Source: Actinomadura hibisca NBRC 15177 | GTDB lineage: Bacteria; Actinomycetota; Actinomycetes; Streptosporangiales; Streptosporangiaceae | Reading direction: 5' to 3' | Assembly (NCBI RefSeq): GCF_001552635.1 | Contig: NZ_BCRO01000010.1 | Span: 1 to 64,000 of the forward strand | Length of the DNA stretch: 64,000 bases | In this document: positions 15,864 through 24,626 of the stretch, piece after piece | Layout of the letters: every line of letters begins with the position of its first letter | How positions within the stretch are numbered: the first letter of the stretch is position 1 | The notes under the pieces: generated by a model | The model's database searches: none | What the model was told of the DNA's origin: nothing | The model's input: the letters and a program-made list of their open reading frames with translations, nothing else | Translations under genes and position numbers: made by a program

Positions 15864-15891
15864 CTCAGGCTTCGCCGGCGCCCGCCGAACT
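15864..15891 (+). promoter_or_regulatory. Sigma-28-like promoter of fliC
   Basis: CTCAG (15864-15868), 15 nt, GCCGAACT (15884-15891). Transcription would start near 15898 and give a leader of about 50 nt that holds the CsrA-type hairpin and the ribosome site. Confidence 0.7.
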
Positions 15892-15904
15892 TAGCGGCGT
15901 AACC

Positions 15905-15940
15905 GGCCACGGAAGGCCACACGGACCCGAATCAAGGAGG
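15905..15940 (+). promoter_or_regulatory. Putative CsrA-binding leader of fliC
   Basis: The hairpin GGCC-ACGGAA-GGCC (15905-15918) presents ACGGA in its loop. The ribosome site AAGGAGG (15934-15940) supplies a second A-N-GGA-type site 16 nt on. Two such sites, one covering the Shine-Dalgarno, is the layout of the Bacillus hag leader bound by CsrA. csrA and fliW are encoded 4 kb away in the same locus. Confidence 0.6.
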
Positions 15941-15948
15941 AAGTCACC

Positions 15949-16791
15949 ATGGGTCTGCGCATCAACCAGAACATCGCGGCGACGAACGCGTACCGGAACC
16001 TGTCGGTCAACGACAACCAGATGAGCAAGTCGCTGGAGAAGCTGTCCAGCGGGTTCCGGATCAACCGCGCCGCCGACGACGCGGCCGGCCTCGCCATCAG
16101 CGAGGGCCTGCGGTCGCAGGTCGGCGGCCTGAAGGTCGCTGCCCGCAACGCCCAGGACGGCATCTCGGTCGTGCAGACGGCTGAAGGTGCTCTCACCGAG
16201 ACCCACTCCATCGTCCAGCGCATGCGCGACCTCGCGGTGCAGGCCGGCAACGCCGGCGCCAGCGACACCAACTCGCTCGGCGCACTGCAGGCCGAGGTCA
16301 CGGCGCTGAACGGGGAGCTGGACCGCCTGGCGGGCAAGACCACGTTCAACAACATCAACCTGCTGGACGGCAGCTACAAGTCCAAGGACTTCCAGGTCGG
16401 CTACGCCTCGGGCGACACCATCGCGGTGACGATCAACTCGGGCACGGCCGACAAGGGGTTCAACTCCACCGACCTCGGGACCTCCACCATCGACCTCACC
16501 GCCGCAGGTGGGGCGACGGCGGCGATCACTTCGCTGGACACCGCGATCCAGAAGGTGTCGACCGCGCGTGCGAACCTCGGTGCCATGCAGAACCGGTTCG
16601 AGCACGTGGTCGCCAGCGTGAACGTGGCGGTGGAGAACCTCTCTGCCTCCGAGTCGCGGATCCGCGACACCGACATGGCCCAGGAGATGGTGTCCTTCAC
16701 CCGCTCCCAGATCCTGTCGCAGGCTGGTACCGCGATGCTCGCCCAGGCCAACCAGGCCCCGCAGTCGGTCATGCAGCTGCTGCGCGGCTAA
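15949..16791 (+). CDS. fliC: Flagellin
   Basis: 280 residues, a short flagellin. The D0/D1 N-terminus is MGLRINQNIAATNAYRNLSV, then LSSGFRINRAADDAAGLAIS. The D1 C-terminus is RIRDTDMAQEMVSFTRSQIL, ending QANQAPQSVMQLLRG. The variable middle (about residues 150-195) is brief, so the filament has little surface domain. A strong AAGGAGG precedes the ATG. It has its own sigma-28-like promoter and a CsrA-type leader, and is followed by inverted repeats before fliD. Confidence 0.97.
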   Translation: MGLRINQNIAATNAYRNLSVNDNQMSKSLEKLSSGFRINRAADDAAGLAISEGLRSQVGGLKVAARNAQDGISVVQTAEGALTETHSIVQRMRDLAVQAGNAGASDTNSLGALQAEVTALNGELDRLAGKTTFNNINLLDGSYKSKDFQVGYASGDTIAVTINSGTADKGFNSTDLGTSTIDLTAAGGATAAITSLDTAIQKVSTARANLGAMQNRFEHVVASVNVAVENLSASESRIRDTDMAQEMVSFTRSQILSQAGTAMLAQANQAPQSVMQLLRG

Positions 16792-16807
16792 GAAGGCCTG
16801 ATCCCCG

Positions 16808-16888
16808 GTTCCCCCGGCCCGGCGTACGCCGGGGGGACCGGACCACCGTGACGGACGTGCCGCCGCCCTCCCCGGGGCGGCACGTCCG
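16808..16888 (+). terminator. Tandem hairpins between fliC and fliD
   Basis: First hairpin: about 16808-16819 with 16828-16839 (12 bp including one G-T pair). Second hairpin: 16852-16864 with 16876-16888, 13 bp, loop 11. They probably reduce read-through from the very active fliC promoter into fliD or protect the fliC message. There is no T-tract. Confidence 0.6.
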
Positions 16889-16967
16889 CCGCGGTGTCCC
16901 CTCCCCCGCCCCGACCCCGCACCGGCCCCGCCCGTGCCCGGCCCGGCGGCCAGAAAGGAGCCACGGC

Positions 16968-18287
16968 GTGACCAGCGGTGTCGACGGCCTCATCAGCGGG
17001 ATGGACACCACCGCGCTGATCAGCCAGCTCATGCAGGCGGAGTCGGCTCCGCAGCAGCAGCTGAAGAACTCGGTCACCAGCAACCAGAGCGCGATCAGCG
17101 CCTACCAGTCGATCAACGGCAAGTTCCTGACCGCGCTGACCGCGGCCAAGGCGATGTCCGGCGACGACCCGCTGACCGCGCCGACCAACGCGTGGCGATC
17201 GGCCAAGGCGACCTCCACCTCGTCCACGGTCACCGCCACCGCCACCGCGGGCGCCACGCCCGGCACCCTCACCTTCAACGTCGACCGGCTGGCCGCCGCG
17301 CAGATGAGCACCTCGGTGGTGAACCCCGCCGGGCCGCTCACCACCGGCTCCGGGCTCGACATCACGGTCGGCGGCGGCACGCCCGTGCACGTCAACGTCA
17401 CCACCGACACCCCCCAGGGCGTCGCCGACGCGATCAACGCCGCGGGCGTCGGCGTGCGGGCCTCGATCGTCACCACCGACCAGGGCACGGTGCTCCAGCT
17501 CAACGCCGCCAAGACCGGCACCGCCGGCGGCTTCACCGTCGGCGGCCTGGCGACGCCCCCCACCACCGCCGTCCAGGCGGCCGACGCCCGGATCACCGTC
17601 GGCGACCCCACCAAGGGCGGCTACACCGTCTCCAGCCCCACCAACACCTTCAGCGGCGTGCTCCAGAACGTCACCCTGACCGTCAGCAAGGTCGAGACGG
17701 GGGCCTCGGTCACCGTCGACTCCGACGCCGACGGCATCGCCGGCAAGATGCAGGCGATGGTGGACGCGCTGAACGGCGTGCTCAGCGAGATCGGCAAGTA
17801 CGCCACCTACAACACCGCCACCAAGACCGGCGGCCCGCTGACCGCCGACTCCCTGACGCGCGGCCTGCAGCAGAAGATCCTGTCGCAGATCAGCAACGGC
17901 GCCGCCGGCTACGGCTCCTTCAGCAAGCTCGGCGTCGAGCTGGACCAGGGCGGCAAGCTCACCTTCGACAAGACGGCCTTCGTCAGCGCCTACCAGGCCG
18001 ACCCGGCCGCCGTGGAGAAGACGGCCGGCGCGCTCGCGGTGGCGGTCAAGGGGGTGGCCGAGAAGGTCACCAACAGCACCGACGGCAGCCTCACCCAGGC
18101 GATCAAGGGCCGCACCGACACCGTCCGCGACCTGAACAACCGCATCTCCGAGTGGGACGTGCGGCTGTCGGCGCGCCAGGCCGCCCTCCAGAAGCAGTTC
18201 GCGACGCTGGAGACGACCCTCGGGAAGCTGAAGGAACAGTCCAACTGGCTGTCGGGGCAGATCTCCAGCCTGCCCTCCGCCTCATAA
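16968..18287 (+). CDS. fliD: Flagellar filament cap protein FliD (HAP2)
   Basis: 439 residues from the GTG at 16968 behind AAAGGAG; the longer frame from 16848 lacks a site and is Arg/Pro-rich. The N-terminus is VDGLISGMDTTALISQLMQA, the standard FliD start. The middle has Thr/Val-rich beta domains, and the C-terminus is a helical coiled region (IKGRTDTVRDLNNRISEWDV). FliD caps the filament and folds incoming flagellin. fliS follows 51 bp later. Confidence 0.93.
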   Translation: MTSGVDGLISGMDTTALISQLMQAESAPQQQLKNSVTSNQSAISAYQSINGKFLTALTAAKAMSGDDPLTAPTNAWRSAKATSTSSTVTATATAGATPGTLTFNVDRLAAAQMSTSVVNPAGPLTTGSGLDITVGGGTPVHVNVTTDTPQGVADAINAAGVGVRASIVTTDQGTVLQLNAAKTGTAGGFTVGGLATPPTTAVQAADARITVGDPTKGGYTVSSPTNTFSGVLQNVTLTVSKVETGASVTVDSDADGIAGKMQAMVDALNGVLSEIGKYATYNTATKTGGPLTADSLTRGLQQKILSQISNGAAGYGSFSKLGVELDQGGKLTFDKTAFVSAYQADPAAVEKTAGALAVAVKGVAEKVTNSTDGSLTQAIKGRTDTVRDLNNRISEWDVRLSARQAALQKQFATLETTLGKLKEQSNWLSGQISSLPSAS

Positions 18288-18338
18288 CACGAAGCCGCCC
18301 TATAACACGAAGCCGCCTCATCACACGAAGGCCGACCG

Positions 18339-18743
18339 ATGAACAGCCCCTCCCTGCGCAACCGCTACCTGACCGACACGGTGGCGACCGCGAGCCCCGC
18401 CCAGCTCGTCGTCATGCTCTACGACCGGCTCGTCCTGGACCTGGTCAAGGCCGAGGAGGCGCTGCTCGCCGGTGATCGCGAGGACGCCTCGGCGCGCCTC
18501 CAGCACGCCCAGGACATCGTCATCGAGCTGCGCGCGTCCCTGGACGTGGCGGCGGGCTGGGACGGCGCCGCCGGGCTGGCCGAGCTGTACGGCTTCCTGC
18601 TCACCACCCTCATCCAGGCCAACGTGCGCGCCGACGCCGCCCTCGCGGTCACCTGCCGCGGGCTCGTCGAGCCGCTGCGCGACGCCTGGCGCGCCGCGGC
18701 CGCCGAGGCCGGCGCCGCCGGACCGGCCGCGCGGGTCGGCTGA
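18339..18743 (+). CDS. fliS: Flagellin export chaperone FliS
   Basis: 134 residues. The sequence [20 protein letters not shown], then [20 protein letters not shown], with the conserved LYD and helical bundle, is typical FliS, which binds the flagellin C-terminus before export. It lies between fliD and a small gene starting one base after its stop. Confidence 0.93.
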   Translation: MNSPSLRNRYLTDTVATASPAQLVVMLYDRLVLDLVKAEEALLAGDREDASARLQHAQDIVIELRASLDVAAGWDGAAGLAELYGFLLTTLIQANVRADAALAVTCRGLVEPLRDAWRAAAAEAGAAGPAARVG

Positions 18744-18744
18744 G

Positions 18745-19110
18745 ATGGGCGGGACCGGCCGCCCCGAGTCCGGCCAGCACGGGCCCGGCCAGTCCGGCTG
18801 GCACACCGCCTGGTCGGCGGCGCTGGACGCGCTGGAGGCCGACGTGGCCGCCACCGAGGCCCTGCTCGCCGACGACCACCGGCTGCGCGACCTGCCCCCG
18901 GCGTCCCCCTGGTCGCCGCCCCCCGGCCTCGGCCTGCTGCCGCTGGACCTGCGGCCGCGCGCCGACGCCATCCTCGCCCGCCAGATCGCCGCCGCCCAGG
19001 CGGTCGCCACCGCGCTCGCCGCCAACCGCCGCCAGGCGGCCGTGCTCGCCCGCATCGAGACCGGCGGCGACGGCGGCCCCCGTCCCACCTACCTCAACTG
19101 CGCCGCGTGA
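18745..19110 (+). CDS. Small protein of the fliD-fliS operon (FliT-like position)
   Basis: 121 residues, starting one base after the fliS stop. A Gly/Pro/Ser start is followed by helical stretches ([40 protein letters not shown]). It occupies the place of FliT or other small export chaperones downstream of fliS, but I see no diagnostic motif. The sequence PTYLNCAA near the end has a lone Cys. The call is by position only. Confidence 0.6.
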   Translation: MGGTGRPESGQHGPGQSGWHTAWSAALDALEADVAATEALLADDHRLRDLPPASPWSPPPGLGLLPLDLRPRADAILARQIAAAQAVATALAANRRQAAVLARIETGGDGGPRPTYLNCAA

Positions 19111-19127
19111 CGCCAAGGAGGCCCGCG

Positions 19128-19685
19128 ATGCCCCGCACCCCCGCCGACCCGGCGGCCGACGCCCTCAGCTGGGACGAGCTGCCCCACCAGGCCCCGCTGC
19201 TCCAGTCGGCGATGCGCATGACGCGCAACCGCGAGGACGCCGAGGACCTGCTGAACGAGACCTACCTCAAGGCGTTCCGCTGCCGGCACCAGTTCACGCC
19301 GGGCACCAACTCCAAGGCGTGGCTGTTCCGCATCATGACCAACACCTACATCAGCTTCTACCGCCAGCAGCGCTCCCGGCCCGTCCTGGTCCCGTTCCAG
19401 AGCGAGTGGGGCGAGGAGACCGGCGCGGCCCGGCCCGCCGAGGCCCAGCGGTCCGCCGAGGCGGAGGTGCTGGCGCACTTCACCGACCCGGAGGTGAAGG
19501 AGGCCCTGCGCGCCCTGTCGGCGGAGTTCCGCGCCGTGCTGTACCTGGCCGACGTGGAGGGCTACGCCTACCGGGAGATCGCCGAACGCCTCGGCATCCC
19601 CCTCGGCACCGTCATGTCGCGCCTGCACCGGGCGCGCGCACGGCTGCGCCGGGACCTGGCGGAGCACCCGCCGCAGGCGGCCTGA
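19128..19685 (+). CDS. ECF-type RNA polymerase sigma factor (SigH/SigR-like)
   Basis: 185 residues from the ATG at 19128, with AAGGAGG at 19115-19121 deciding against the upstream GTG. Region 2: [20 protein letters not shown], then [20 protein letters not shown] and [15 protein letters not shown]. Region 4: [20 protein letters not shown], then [20 protein letters not shown]. This is the pattern of the oxidative-stress SigH/SigR group. No anti-sigma gene follows; the next gene is a chemoreceptor with its own promoter. Its place at the end of a flagellar operon is unusual. Confidence 0.85.
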   Translation: MPRTPADPAADALSWDELPHQAPLLQSAMRMTRNREDAEDLLNETYLKAFRCRHQFTPGTNSKAWLFRIMTNTYISFYRQQRSRPVLVPFQSEWGEETGAARPAEAQRSAEAEVLAHFTDPEVKEALRALSAEFRAVLYLADVEGYAYREIAERLGIPLGTVMSRLHRARARLRRDLAEHPPQAA

Positions 19686-19702
19686 CCGCCGCCGGCGAAC
19701 CG

Positions 19703-19730
19703 CTCAGATGCGCCGCGCGCCGTCCGATCG
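19703..19730 (+). promoter_or_regulatory. Sigma-28-like promoter of the first chemoreceptor gene
   Basis: CTCAG (19703-19707), 15 nt, TCCGATCG (19723-19730), 34 bp before the ATG of the chemoreceptor gene. Same architecture as the fliC and cheA sites. Confidence 0.6.
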
Positions 19731-19764
19731 GATGACTGGAGAACCTGTCCCAGCTAGGAGAACG

Positions 19765-21390
19765 ATGTCCGCCACCGTTGAGATCCCCACCGCGCCGCAC
19801 CGGCGCTCGTTCACCGACCGCTTCCGCGACCTGTCCCTGACCAGCAAGATCATCGCTGCGGTCGCGGCGGTCGCGCTGACCTGCCTGATGGTGATCGGTG
19901 TCGGCATCGTCGGGCTCAAGAAGGCCGACAACCGGGCCACCGGCATCTACACCGGCGGCGTCCAGCCCGTCCAGACGCTGGGCGAGCTGCACGCCGACGT
20001 GCTCCAGGTGCGCGCGCTGGTCCTGAACTACTACCTGTCCGACCCCGCGTTCCGCGCGCAGAACGCCGCCGACATCCACAAGCTCGACGCCTCCGTGGAG
20101 AAGAACGCCGAGCTGTACGCGCCGCAGTCGGCCGCCCCCGAGGTGGCCAACAAGCTCTACGTCGACTGGCAGGCCGCCCAGAAGATCCGCGAGGAGAAGC
20201 TGCTGCCGGCCGCCGCCAAGCAGGACAAGGACGCCTTCTGGGAGGCGTTCAACCAGACCGAGGCCATCAACGAGCGCATCGACAAGGGCTTCCAGGACCT
20301 GGGCGCCGCGCAGGCCGCCGCGGCCAAGCGCAACGCCGACGAGGCGCACTCCACCGTGGGGAACATCGTCACCCTGGTCGGCTTCATCGGCTTCCTGGGC
20401 CTGATCCTCGGCCTCGGCCTGGCCTGGGCCGTCTCCCGCAGCGTCGTCGGCCCCCTCCAGAAGGTGACCGAGGTGCTGGACGGCGTCGCCGACGGCGACC
20501 TGACCCGCCACATCGACGTCGACCGCAACGACGAGATCGGCAAGATGTCGGCCGCCCTGGGCCGCGCCACCGCCGCCATGCGCGAGACCATCAGCGTCAT
20601 CCGCGGCAACGCCGTCTCCCTCACCTCCTCCTCCGGCGAGCTGGCCTCGGTCAGCGACGAGCTGGCGGGCAACGCCGACGCCACCGCCTCGCGCTCCACC
20701 GTCGCCCGCGCGGCGGCGCAGGAGGTCTCTGACAACGTCAGCACGCTGTCGGCGGCCGCCGAGGAGATGGGCGTGTCCATCCGCGAGATCTCCTCCAACG
20801 CCTCCGACGCCGCCACCGTCGCCAGCGAGGCCGTCTCCTCCGCCCAGCGCACCACCGAGGTGGTCGGCAAGCTCGGGGTCTCCTCCGCCGAGATCGGCAA
20901 CATCCTGAAGGTGATCACCTCGATCGCCGAGCAGACCAACCTGCTGGCCCTGAACGCCACCATCGAGGCCGCCCGCGCCGGTGACGCGGGCAAGGGCTTC
21001 GCGGTGGTCGCCAGCGAGGTCAAGGAGCTGGCCCAGGAGACCGCCAAGGCCACCGAGGACATCGCCCAGCGCATCGACATGATCCAGACCGACACCTCGG
21101 CCGCCGTGGACGCCATCGGCAAGATCTCCGAGATCATCGGGACCATCAGCAGCTACCAGACCACGATCGCCGCGGCGGTGGAGGAGCAGACCGCCACCAC
21201 CAACGAGATCACCCGCAACGTCTCGGGCGCGGCCACGGGCGTGAACCAGATCGCCGACAACGTCGCGGCGGTCGCGGACGCGGCCGAGCGGACCAACGAG
21301 GGCGTCGGCGGCTCCCGCCAGGCGTCCGAGCGGCTCGCCCGGATGGCGGGGGAACTGAACGACCTGGTCTCCCGCTTCCGCATCGACTAG
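19765..21390 (+). CDS. Methyl-accepting chemotaxis protein
   Basis: 541 residues from the ATG at 19765 (TAGGAG upstream). TM1 is about residues 30-55. A four-helix-bundle extracellular sensor (about 56-205) follows, then TM2 (about 208-232, [19 protein letters not shown]) and HAMP ([20 protein letters not shown]). The long cytoplasmic signalling coiled coil has the conserved tip [20 protein letters not shown], then [20 protein letters not shown]. There is no C-terminal NWETF-like CheR tether. It is paralogous to the receptor at 39426. Confidence 0.95.
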   Translation: MSATVEIPTAPHRRSFTDRFRDLSLTSKIIAAVAAVALTCLMVIGVGIVGLKKADNRATGIYTGGVQPVQTLGELHADVLQVRALVLNYYLSDPAFRAQNAADIHKLDASVEKNAELYAPQSAAPEVANKLYVDWQAAQKIREEKLLPAAAKQDKDAFWEAFNQTEAINERIDKGFQDLGAAQAAAAKRNADEAHSTVGNIVTLVGFIGFLGLILGLGLAWAVSRSVVGPLQKVTEVLDGVADGDLTRHIDVDRNDEIGKMSAALGRATAAMRETISVIRGNAVSLTSSSGELASVSDELAGNADATASRSTVARAAAQEVSDNVSTLSAAAEEMGVSIREISSNASDAATVASEAVSSAQRTTEVVGKLGVSSAEIGNILKVITSIAEQTNLLALNATIEAARAGDAGKGFAVVASEVKELAQETAKATEDIAQRIDMIQTDTSAAVDAIGKISEIIGTISSYQTTIAAAVEEQTATTNEITRNVSGAATGVNQIADNVAAVADAAERTNEGVGGSRQASERLARMAGELNDLVSRFRID

Positions 21391-21664
21391 CGGCGTTTCA
21401 AAGCCCCGGCCCAGGGAGCTCGCCTGGCGGCTCGCCCCCTGACCGTGCCTGGGCGAGTGCCACATCGCTTCGCGATCTGTCCCGGCGGGACTCGCCTCCG
21501 GCATCGCCCCGCCGGGACAGTTAGTCACTCGCGCGACGGCTGAGGTCTTTGAGACACGGCCAGGCTGGGACCGAAGGCCGGTGCGCCCCGGGGACACGTT
21601 CCCCGGGGCGCACCGGCCTTACGGCTGTCGCAGGGCGGTGGAGAATATGCCCGTCGACTCAATG
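21391..21664. other. Intergenic region with two large inverted repeats, no gene seen
   Basis: It lies downstream of the chemoreceptor. A 13-bp inverted repeat (21477-21489 with 21508-21520) and a strong terminator (21574-21620) are present. The stretch 21410-21475 is a G+C-rich mosaic of short CTCGCC-type repeats without coding appearance. Confidence 0.55.
21574..21620 (+). terminator. Terminator after the chemoreceptor gene
   Basis: A perfect 20-bp stem (21574-21593 with 21601-21620) and a 7-nt loop. It separates the motility locus from the monooxygenase operator region. Confidence 0.8.
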
Positions 21665-21735
21665 GAACGGCACGTGCCGTTCTTGACAGCCGCGCACCTC
21701 GCGGGCATCCTCTTCAACGGCACGGCACGTGCCGT
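21665..21735 (+). promoter_or_regulatory. Twin palindromic operators around the monooxygenase promoter
   Basis: A perfect 18-bp palindrome with core ACGGCACGTGCCGT at 21665-21682 abuts a TTGACA -35 box (21683-21688). A CATCCT -10 candidate lies 17 bp on (21706-21711). The same 14-bp core recurs at 21722-21735 in the leader. This is typical of repression by a TetR- or MarR-like dimer; no such repressor is encoded nearby. Confidence 0.7.
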
Positions 21736-21754
21736 ATCAACAGGAGGACGTGAC

Positions 21755-23281
21755 ATGCACGCCGATGTGATCGTTGTGGGCGCGGGCCCGACGGGCCTGA
21801 CGCTGGCCGCCGAGCTGGCGCTGGCCGGCGTGCGACCGCTGGTGCTGGAGCGGCAGCCCCGGCGTCGCGAAGTTCCGAAAGCCGGCGGCCTGGGCGGGCA
21901 GATCCTCGAACTGCTGCGCTACCGGGGCCTGCTGGAGCGCTTCGAGGCCGCCTGCACCGGCCCCCGCCCGGCTCCCCGCTTCCCCTTCGGCGGCGTGCAC
22001 CTGGACTTCACGGCCTTCGCCGACCCGCCCATGCACGCCCTGCCGCTCCCGCAGCAGCAGCTTGAGCGCGTGCTGGAGGAGCGCGTCGCCGAACTCGGCA
22101 TCGACATCCGCCGCGGCCACCAGGTCGTCGGCGTGACCCAGGACGACGCCGCCGTGACCGTCGAGGTGGACGGCCCGGACGGCGCCTACCGGGCGACCGC
22201 CCGCCACCTGGTGGGCTGCGACGGCGCGCGCAGCCGCGTCCGCGACCGGGCGGGCATCGGCTTCCCCGGCACCACCTACCCGGAGGTCAACCGGCTGGCC
22301 CAGGTCGCCCTGCCCGACACGGTGACCGTCCGCGACGACGGCGGCCTGGACGTCCCCGGCGAGGGCACGGTCAGCCCGGGGTTCACCCGGACGGACGGCG
22401 GCCTGTTCGGCATCGGCGCGTCCCCGGCCTCCCGCGTCGTCTCCCTCTACACCATCGAGGACGAGACGACCGAGTACGACGACGACGTGCCGATGACCGT
22501 GGCCGAGCTGCAAGACAGCGTCCACCGCGTGCTCGGCCTGCGCCTGCCCGTGGGCGAACCGCTCCGGCTGTCCCGCTTCACCTTCCAGGCCCGGCAGGCC
22601 GAGCGCCACCGCGCCGGGCGGATCTTCCTGGCGGGCGACGCGGCCCACCTGTTCCCCGCCACCGGCATCGCGATCAACGCGGGGATGCTCGACGCCGTCA
22701 ACCTGGCCTGGAAGCTGGCCGCCGACGTCCACGGCTGGGCGCCGCCCGGCCTGCTGGACACCTACCACGACGAGCGCCAGGCGGCCGGTGCCCGCGCCAT
22801 GCTGCACAGCCAGGCCCAGGTGGCGCTGCGGCGCGGCCACGACCCGGCGGCCGAAGCGCTCCGCGAGCTCTTCCAGGAGCTGCTGCTCGACGAGCAGCCG
22901 CTACGCCGCATGGGAGCCCTGGTCGCCGGAACCGACATCCGCTACTCCATGCCCAGTGCGCACCCCCACGCGCTGGCCGGGACCTTCGCCCCCGACCTCG
23001 CCCTGCACACCGACCAGGGCACGACCAGCGTCGCGGAACTCCTGCACCCCGCGTGTCCCGTCCTGCTCGATCTGGCGGGCCGCGACGACCTCCGCGAGGC
23101 GGCCGGAGACTGGGGGCAGCGCCTCGACGTCCACACCGCCAAGACCGACCAGCGACCGGCCGACGTCCTGCTGATCCGCCCGGACGCCCACATCGCCTGG
23201 GCCGCCGCCGTCGACGAACCCGCCGACACCGCCGCGCCCGCGCTGCGCGAAGCGCTCACCACCTGGCTGGGCGCTCCCTGA
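21755..23281 (+). CDS. FAD-dependent aromatic-ring monooxygenase
   Basis: 508 residues from the ATG at 21755 (AGGAGG 13 bp upstream). Dinucleotide fold VIVVGAGPTGLTLAAELALA, a central DG motif (VGCDGARSRVRDRAGIGFPG), and the FAD ribityl motif AGDAAHLFPATGIAINAGML. A thioredoxin-like C-terminal third (about 400-508) is as in class A polyketide hydroxylases and rifampicin monooxygenases. It needs NAD(P)H and hydroxylates an aromatic substrate that cannot be named from sequence. It is controlled by two palindromic operators. It stands alone, so self-resistance or xenobiotic oxidation is as likely as biosynthesis. Confidence 0.9.
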   Translation: MHADVIVVGAGPTGLTLAAELALAGVRPLVLERQPRRREVPKAGGLGGQILELLRYRGLLERFEAACTGPRPAPRFPFGGVHLDFTAFADPPMHALPLPQQQLERVLEERVAELGIDIRRGHQVVGVTQDDAAVTVEVDGPDGAYRATARHLVGCDGARSRVRDRAGIGFPGTTYPEVNRLAQVALPDTVTVRDDGGLDVPGEGTVSPGFTRTDGGLFGIGASPASRVVSLYTIEDETTEYDDDVPMTVAELQDSVHRVLGLRLPVGEPLRLSRFTFQARQAERHRAGRIFLAGDAAHLFPATGIAINAGMLDAVNLAWKLAADVHGWAPPGLLDTYHDERQAAGARAMLHSQAQVALRRGHDPAAEALRELFQELLLDEQPLRRMGALVAGTDIRYSMPSAHPHALAGTFAPDLALHTDQGTTSVAELLHPACPVLLDLAGRDDLREAAGDWGQRLDVHTAKTDQRPADVLLIRPDAHIAWAAAVDEPADTAAPALREALTTWLGAP

Positions 23282-23286
23282 CGCCG

Positions 23287-24456
23287 TCAGCGCTGCGGAT
23301 CGTTCCGGCGGCCGCCGAACAGCTCCCGGTAGACCCGCGCGGAGCGAGGGTGCGAGCGACACCGCCACACTCCGTGCGGGCAGTAGTCGGTGATGGTCTG
23401 GTAGGCGACGTTGTGGGTGCGCATCCAGCGGTACATGCGGCGGACGTAGTCGGGGTTGTCGCCGCGACGGAACAACCCCCACTCGGGGAAGGAGATGGGC
23501 TTGCCGTGTGCGCGCGCGAACCGGGCCTGCGCGCCTAGCCCGTACCGCTGGTTCGCGTAGTCGGCGAACTTCTTGCCGGGCGGCTGGTCGTAGCTGTCCA
23601 GGCCGATGATGTCGACGTAGCGGTCACCGGGATAGCAACGGTTCCACGGGACGGCGTCCCGGCCCCGGCTGGGGGTGAAGTCGAACCGGAAGCGCTCGCC
23701 CCGCTCCCGCCGCATCACGCGCACGATGCGCCGCCAGTACCGCTTCCAGTGGCGCGGGGCGGGCCCGCACCGGCCGTTGTAGTTGATGCTGTTCATCTCC
23801 CAACCCAGGACCAGGATGGCGTCGCCGAGTCCGGCCCGGACGAGCCTGCCCGCCAGCCGCCGGTAGTGCGCGTCGTAGGCTCCGGCGGCTCCCCGCTGCA
23901 AGAACTTGGCCACGGCACGATTGGACATGCGGGGCGGTTCGTTCGGCACGGCCATCGGGACGTTGAGCACGAACAGGCTGCCGCGACGCGCACGGTGCCA
24001 GCGCGCCCACGGCTTGATGAGCCACGACGGCCCTTCGACCGACGCCCAGCGGTCACCGGGCAGGTAGGTGTGGCCGACGGTGACACGCCGCCCGAGCCAG
24101 GCTTCAAACCGGCCAATGCGCGCAACCCCGGCCCCATCGGACCCAAGAAACGCACCAAGCGGAGGCTGCCGACGAGCCCGCCCCTTCACCGCCGCACCAG
24201 CCCCGCGCCCCGCGACAGCTCCGCGCCCCGCGACGACTCCGCGCCCCGCGACGGTTTCGCGCCCCACGACGGCTCCGCGCCCCGCGACGGCCCCGCGCTC
24301 TGCGCTGGGCACGCGCCCCGCGACAGTCCGGCCCTCCGCCACGATCCCACGTTCCTCCGCCGGAACAGGCGCGGGCACCGCCACCAGGCTCGCGAGCGCG
24401 ACCACCCCAGCCAGTCCCGTCCGGACGCACCGGCGGATCGTGCTCCTGTCTCCCAT
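23287..24456 (-). CDS. Secreted GH26-like glycoside hydrolase
   Basis: 389 residues. A signal peptide (GLAGVVALASLVAVPAPVPA) is followed by about 55 residues of Val/Ala-Gly-Arg-rich repeats (see 24199-24324) and a TIM-barrel domain of the beta-mannanase type (about 95-380). Candidate acid Glu220 lies in GWEMNS and nucleophile Glu325 in FPEWG, with IIGLDSYDQ between them. The related family cuts mannans or mixed-link glucans; the substrate here is unknown. It is convergent with the monooxygenase gene (5-bp gap). The frame and start at 24456 fit the signal peptide. Confidence 0.8.
   Translation of the reverse strand: MGDRSTIRRCVRTGLAGVVALASLVAVPAPVPAEERGIVAEGRTVAGRVPSAERGAVAGRGAVVGRETVAGRGVVAGRGAVAGRGAGAAVKGRARRQPPLGAFLGSDGAGVARIGRFEAWLGRRVTVGHTYLPGDRWASVEGPSWLIKPWARWHRARRGSLFVLNVPMAVPNEPPRMSNRAVAKFLQRGAAGAYDAHYRRLAGRLVRAGLGDAILVLGWEMNSINYNGRCGPAPRHWKRYWRRIVRVMRRERGERFRFDFTPSRGRDAVPWNRCYPGDRYVDIIGLDSYDQPPGKKFADYANQRYGLGAQARFARAHGKPISFPEWGLFRRGDNPDYVRRMYRWMRTHNVAYQTITDYCPHGVWRCRSHPRSARVYRELFGGRRNDPQR
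24199..24324 (-). repeat. 18-bp tandem repeat inside the GH26-like gene
   Basis: Seven units of 18 bp sharing the core GCGCCCCGCGAC (plus strand). Each encodes a six-residue unit of the AVAGRG type in the linker between signal peptide and catalytic domain. Units differ by a few bases, and two (24289-24306, 24307-24324) are more diverged. Such repeats may vary in number between strains. Confidence 0.75.
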
Positions 24457-24573
24457 TCGCCGCCGCCCCCAAAAGGTACGAGAAAGAGTTACCGAGCGTG
24501 ATCGTGCCCGTTCGTCCGGTTACGAACCGTCACAGTCCCTTCACCCCGCTCCGACACCTCGGCCGGAAACGCG

Positions 24574-24606
24574 TGAAGGCGCCGCCCATAAGGGGCGACG
24601 CCTTCA
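24574..24606 (-). terminator. Terminator of the cheB operon
   Basis: A TGAAGGCG ... CGCCTTCA hairpin with an inner CGCCC/GGGCG stem, just beyond the stop of the CheC-like gene on the minus strand. Confidence 0.65.
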
Positions 24607-24626
24607 GCGCGGGGGGTGGGGGAGGA

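Noticed and set aside
15858..15873. GAAGCC-CTCA-GGCTTC hairpin before fliC as an RNA element
   Set aside because: It coincides with the CTCAG -35 box of the fliC promoter and lies upstream of the likely transcript start, so it is probably not transcribed from that promoter.
24457..24626. Extension of the CheC-like frame (24627-25916) as one large protein
   Set aside because: The upstream part is a shadow of cheY and cheX; the real starts are set by the TGATG overlap at 25118-25120.
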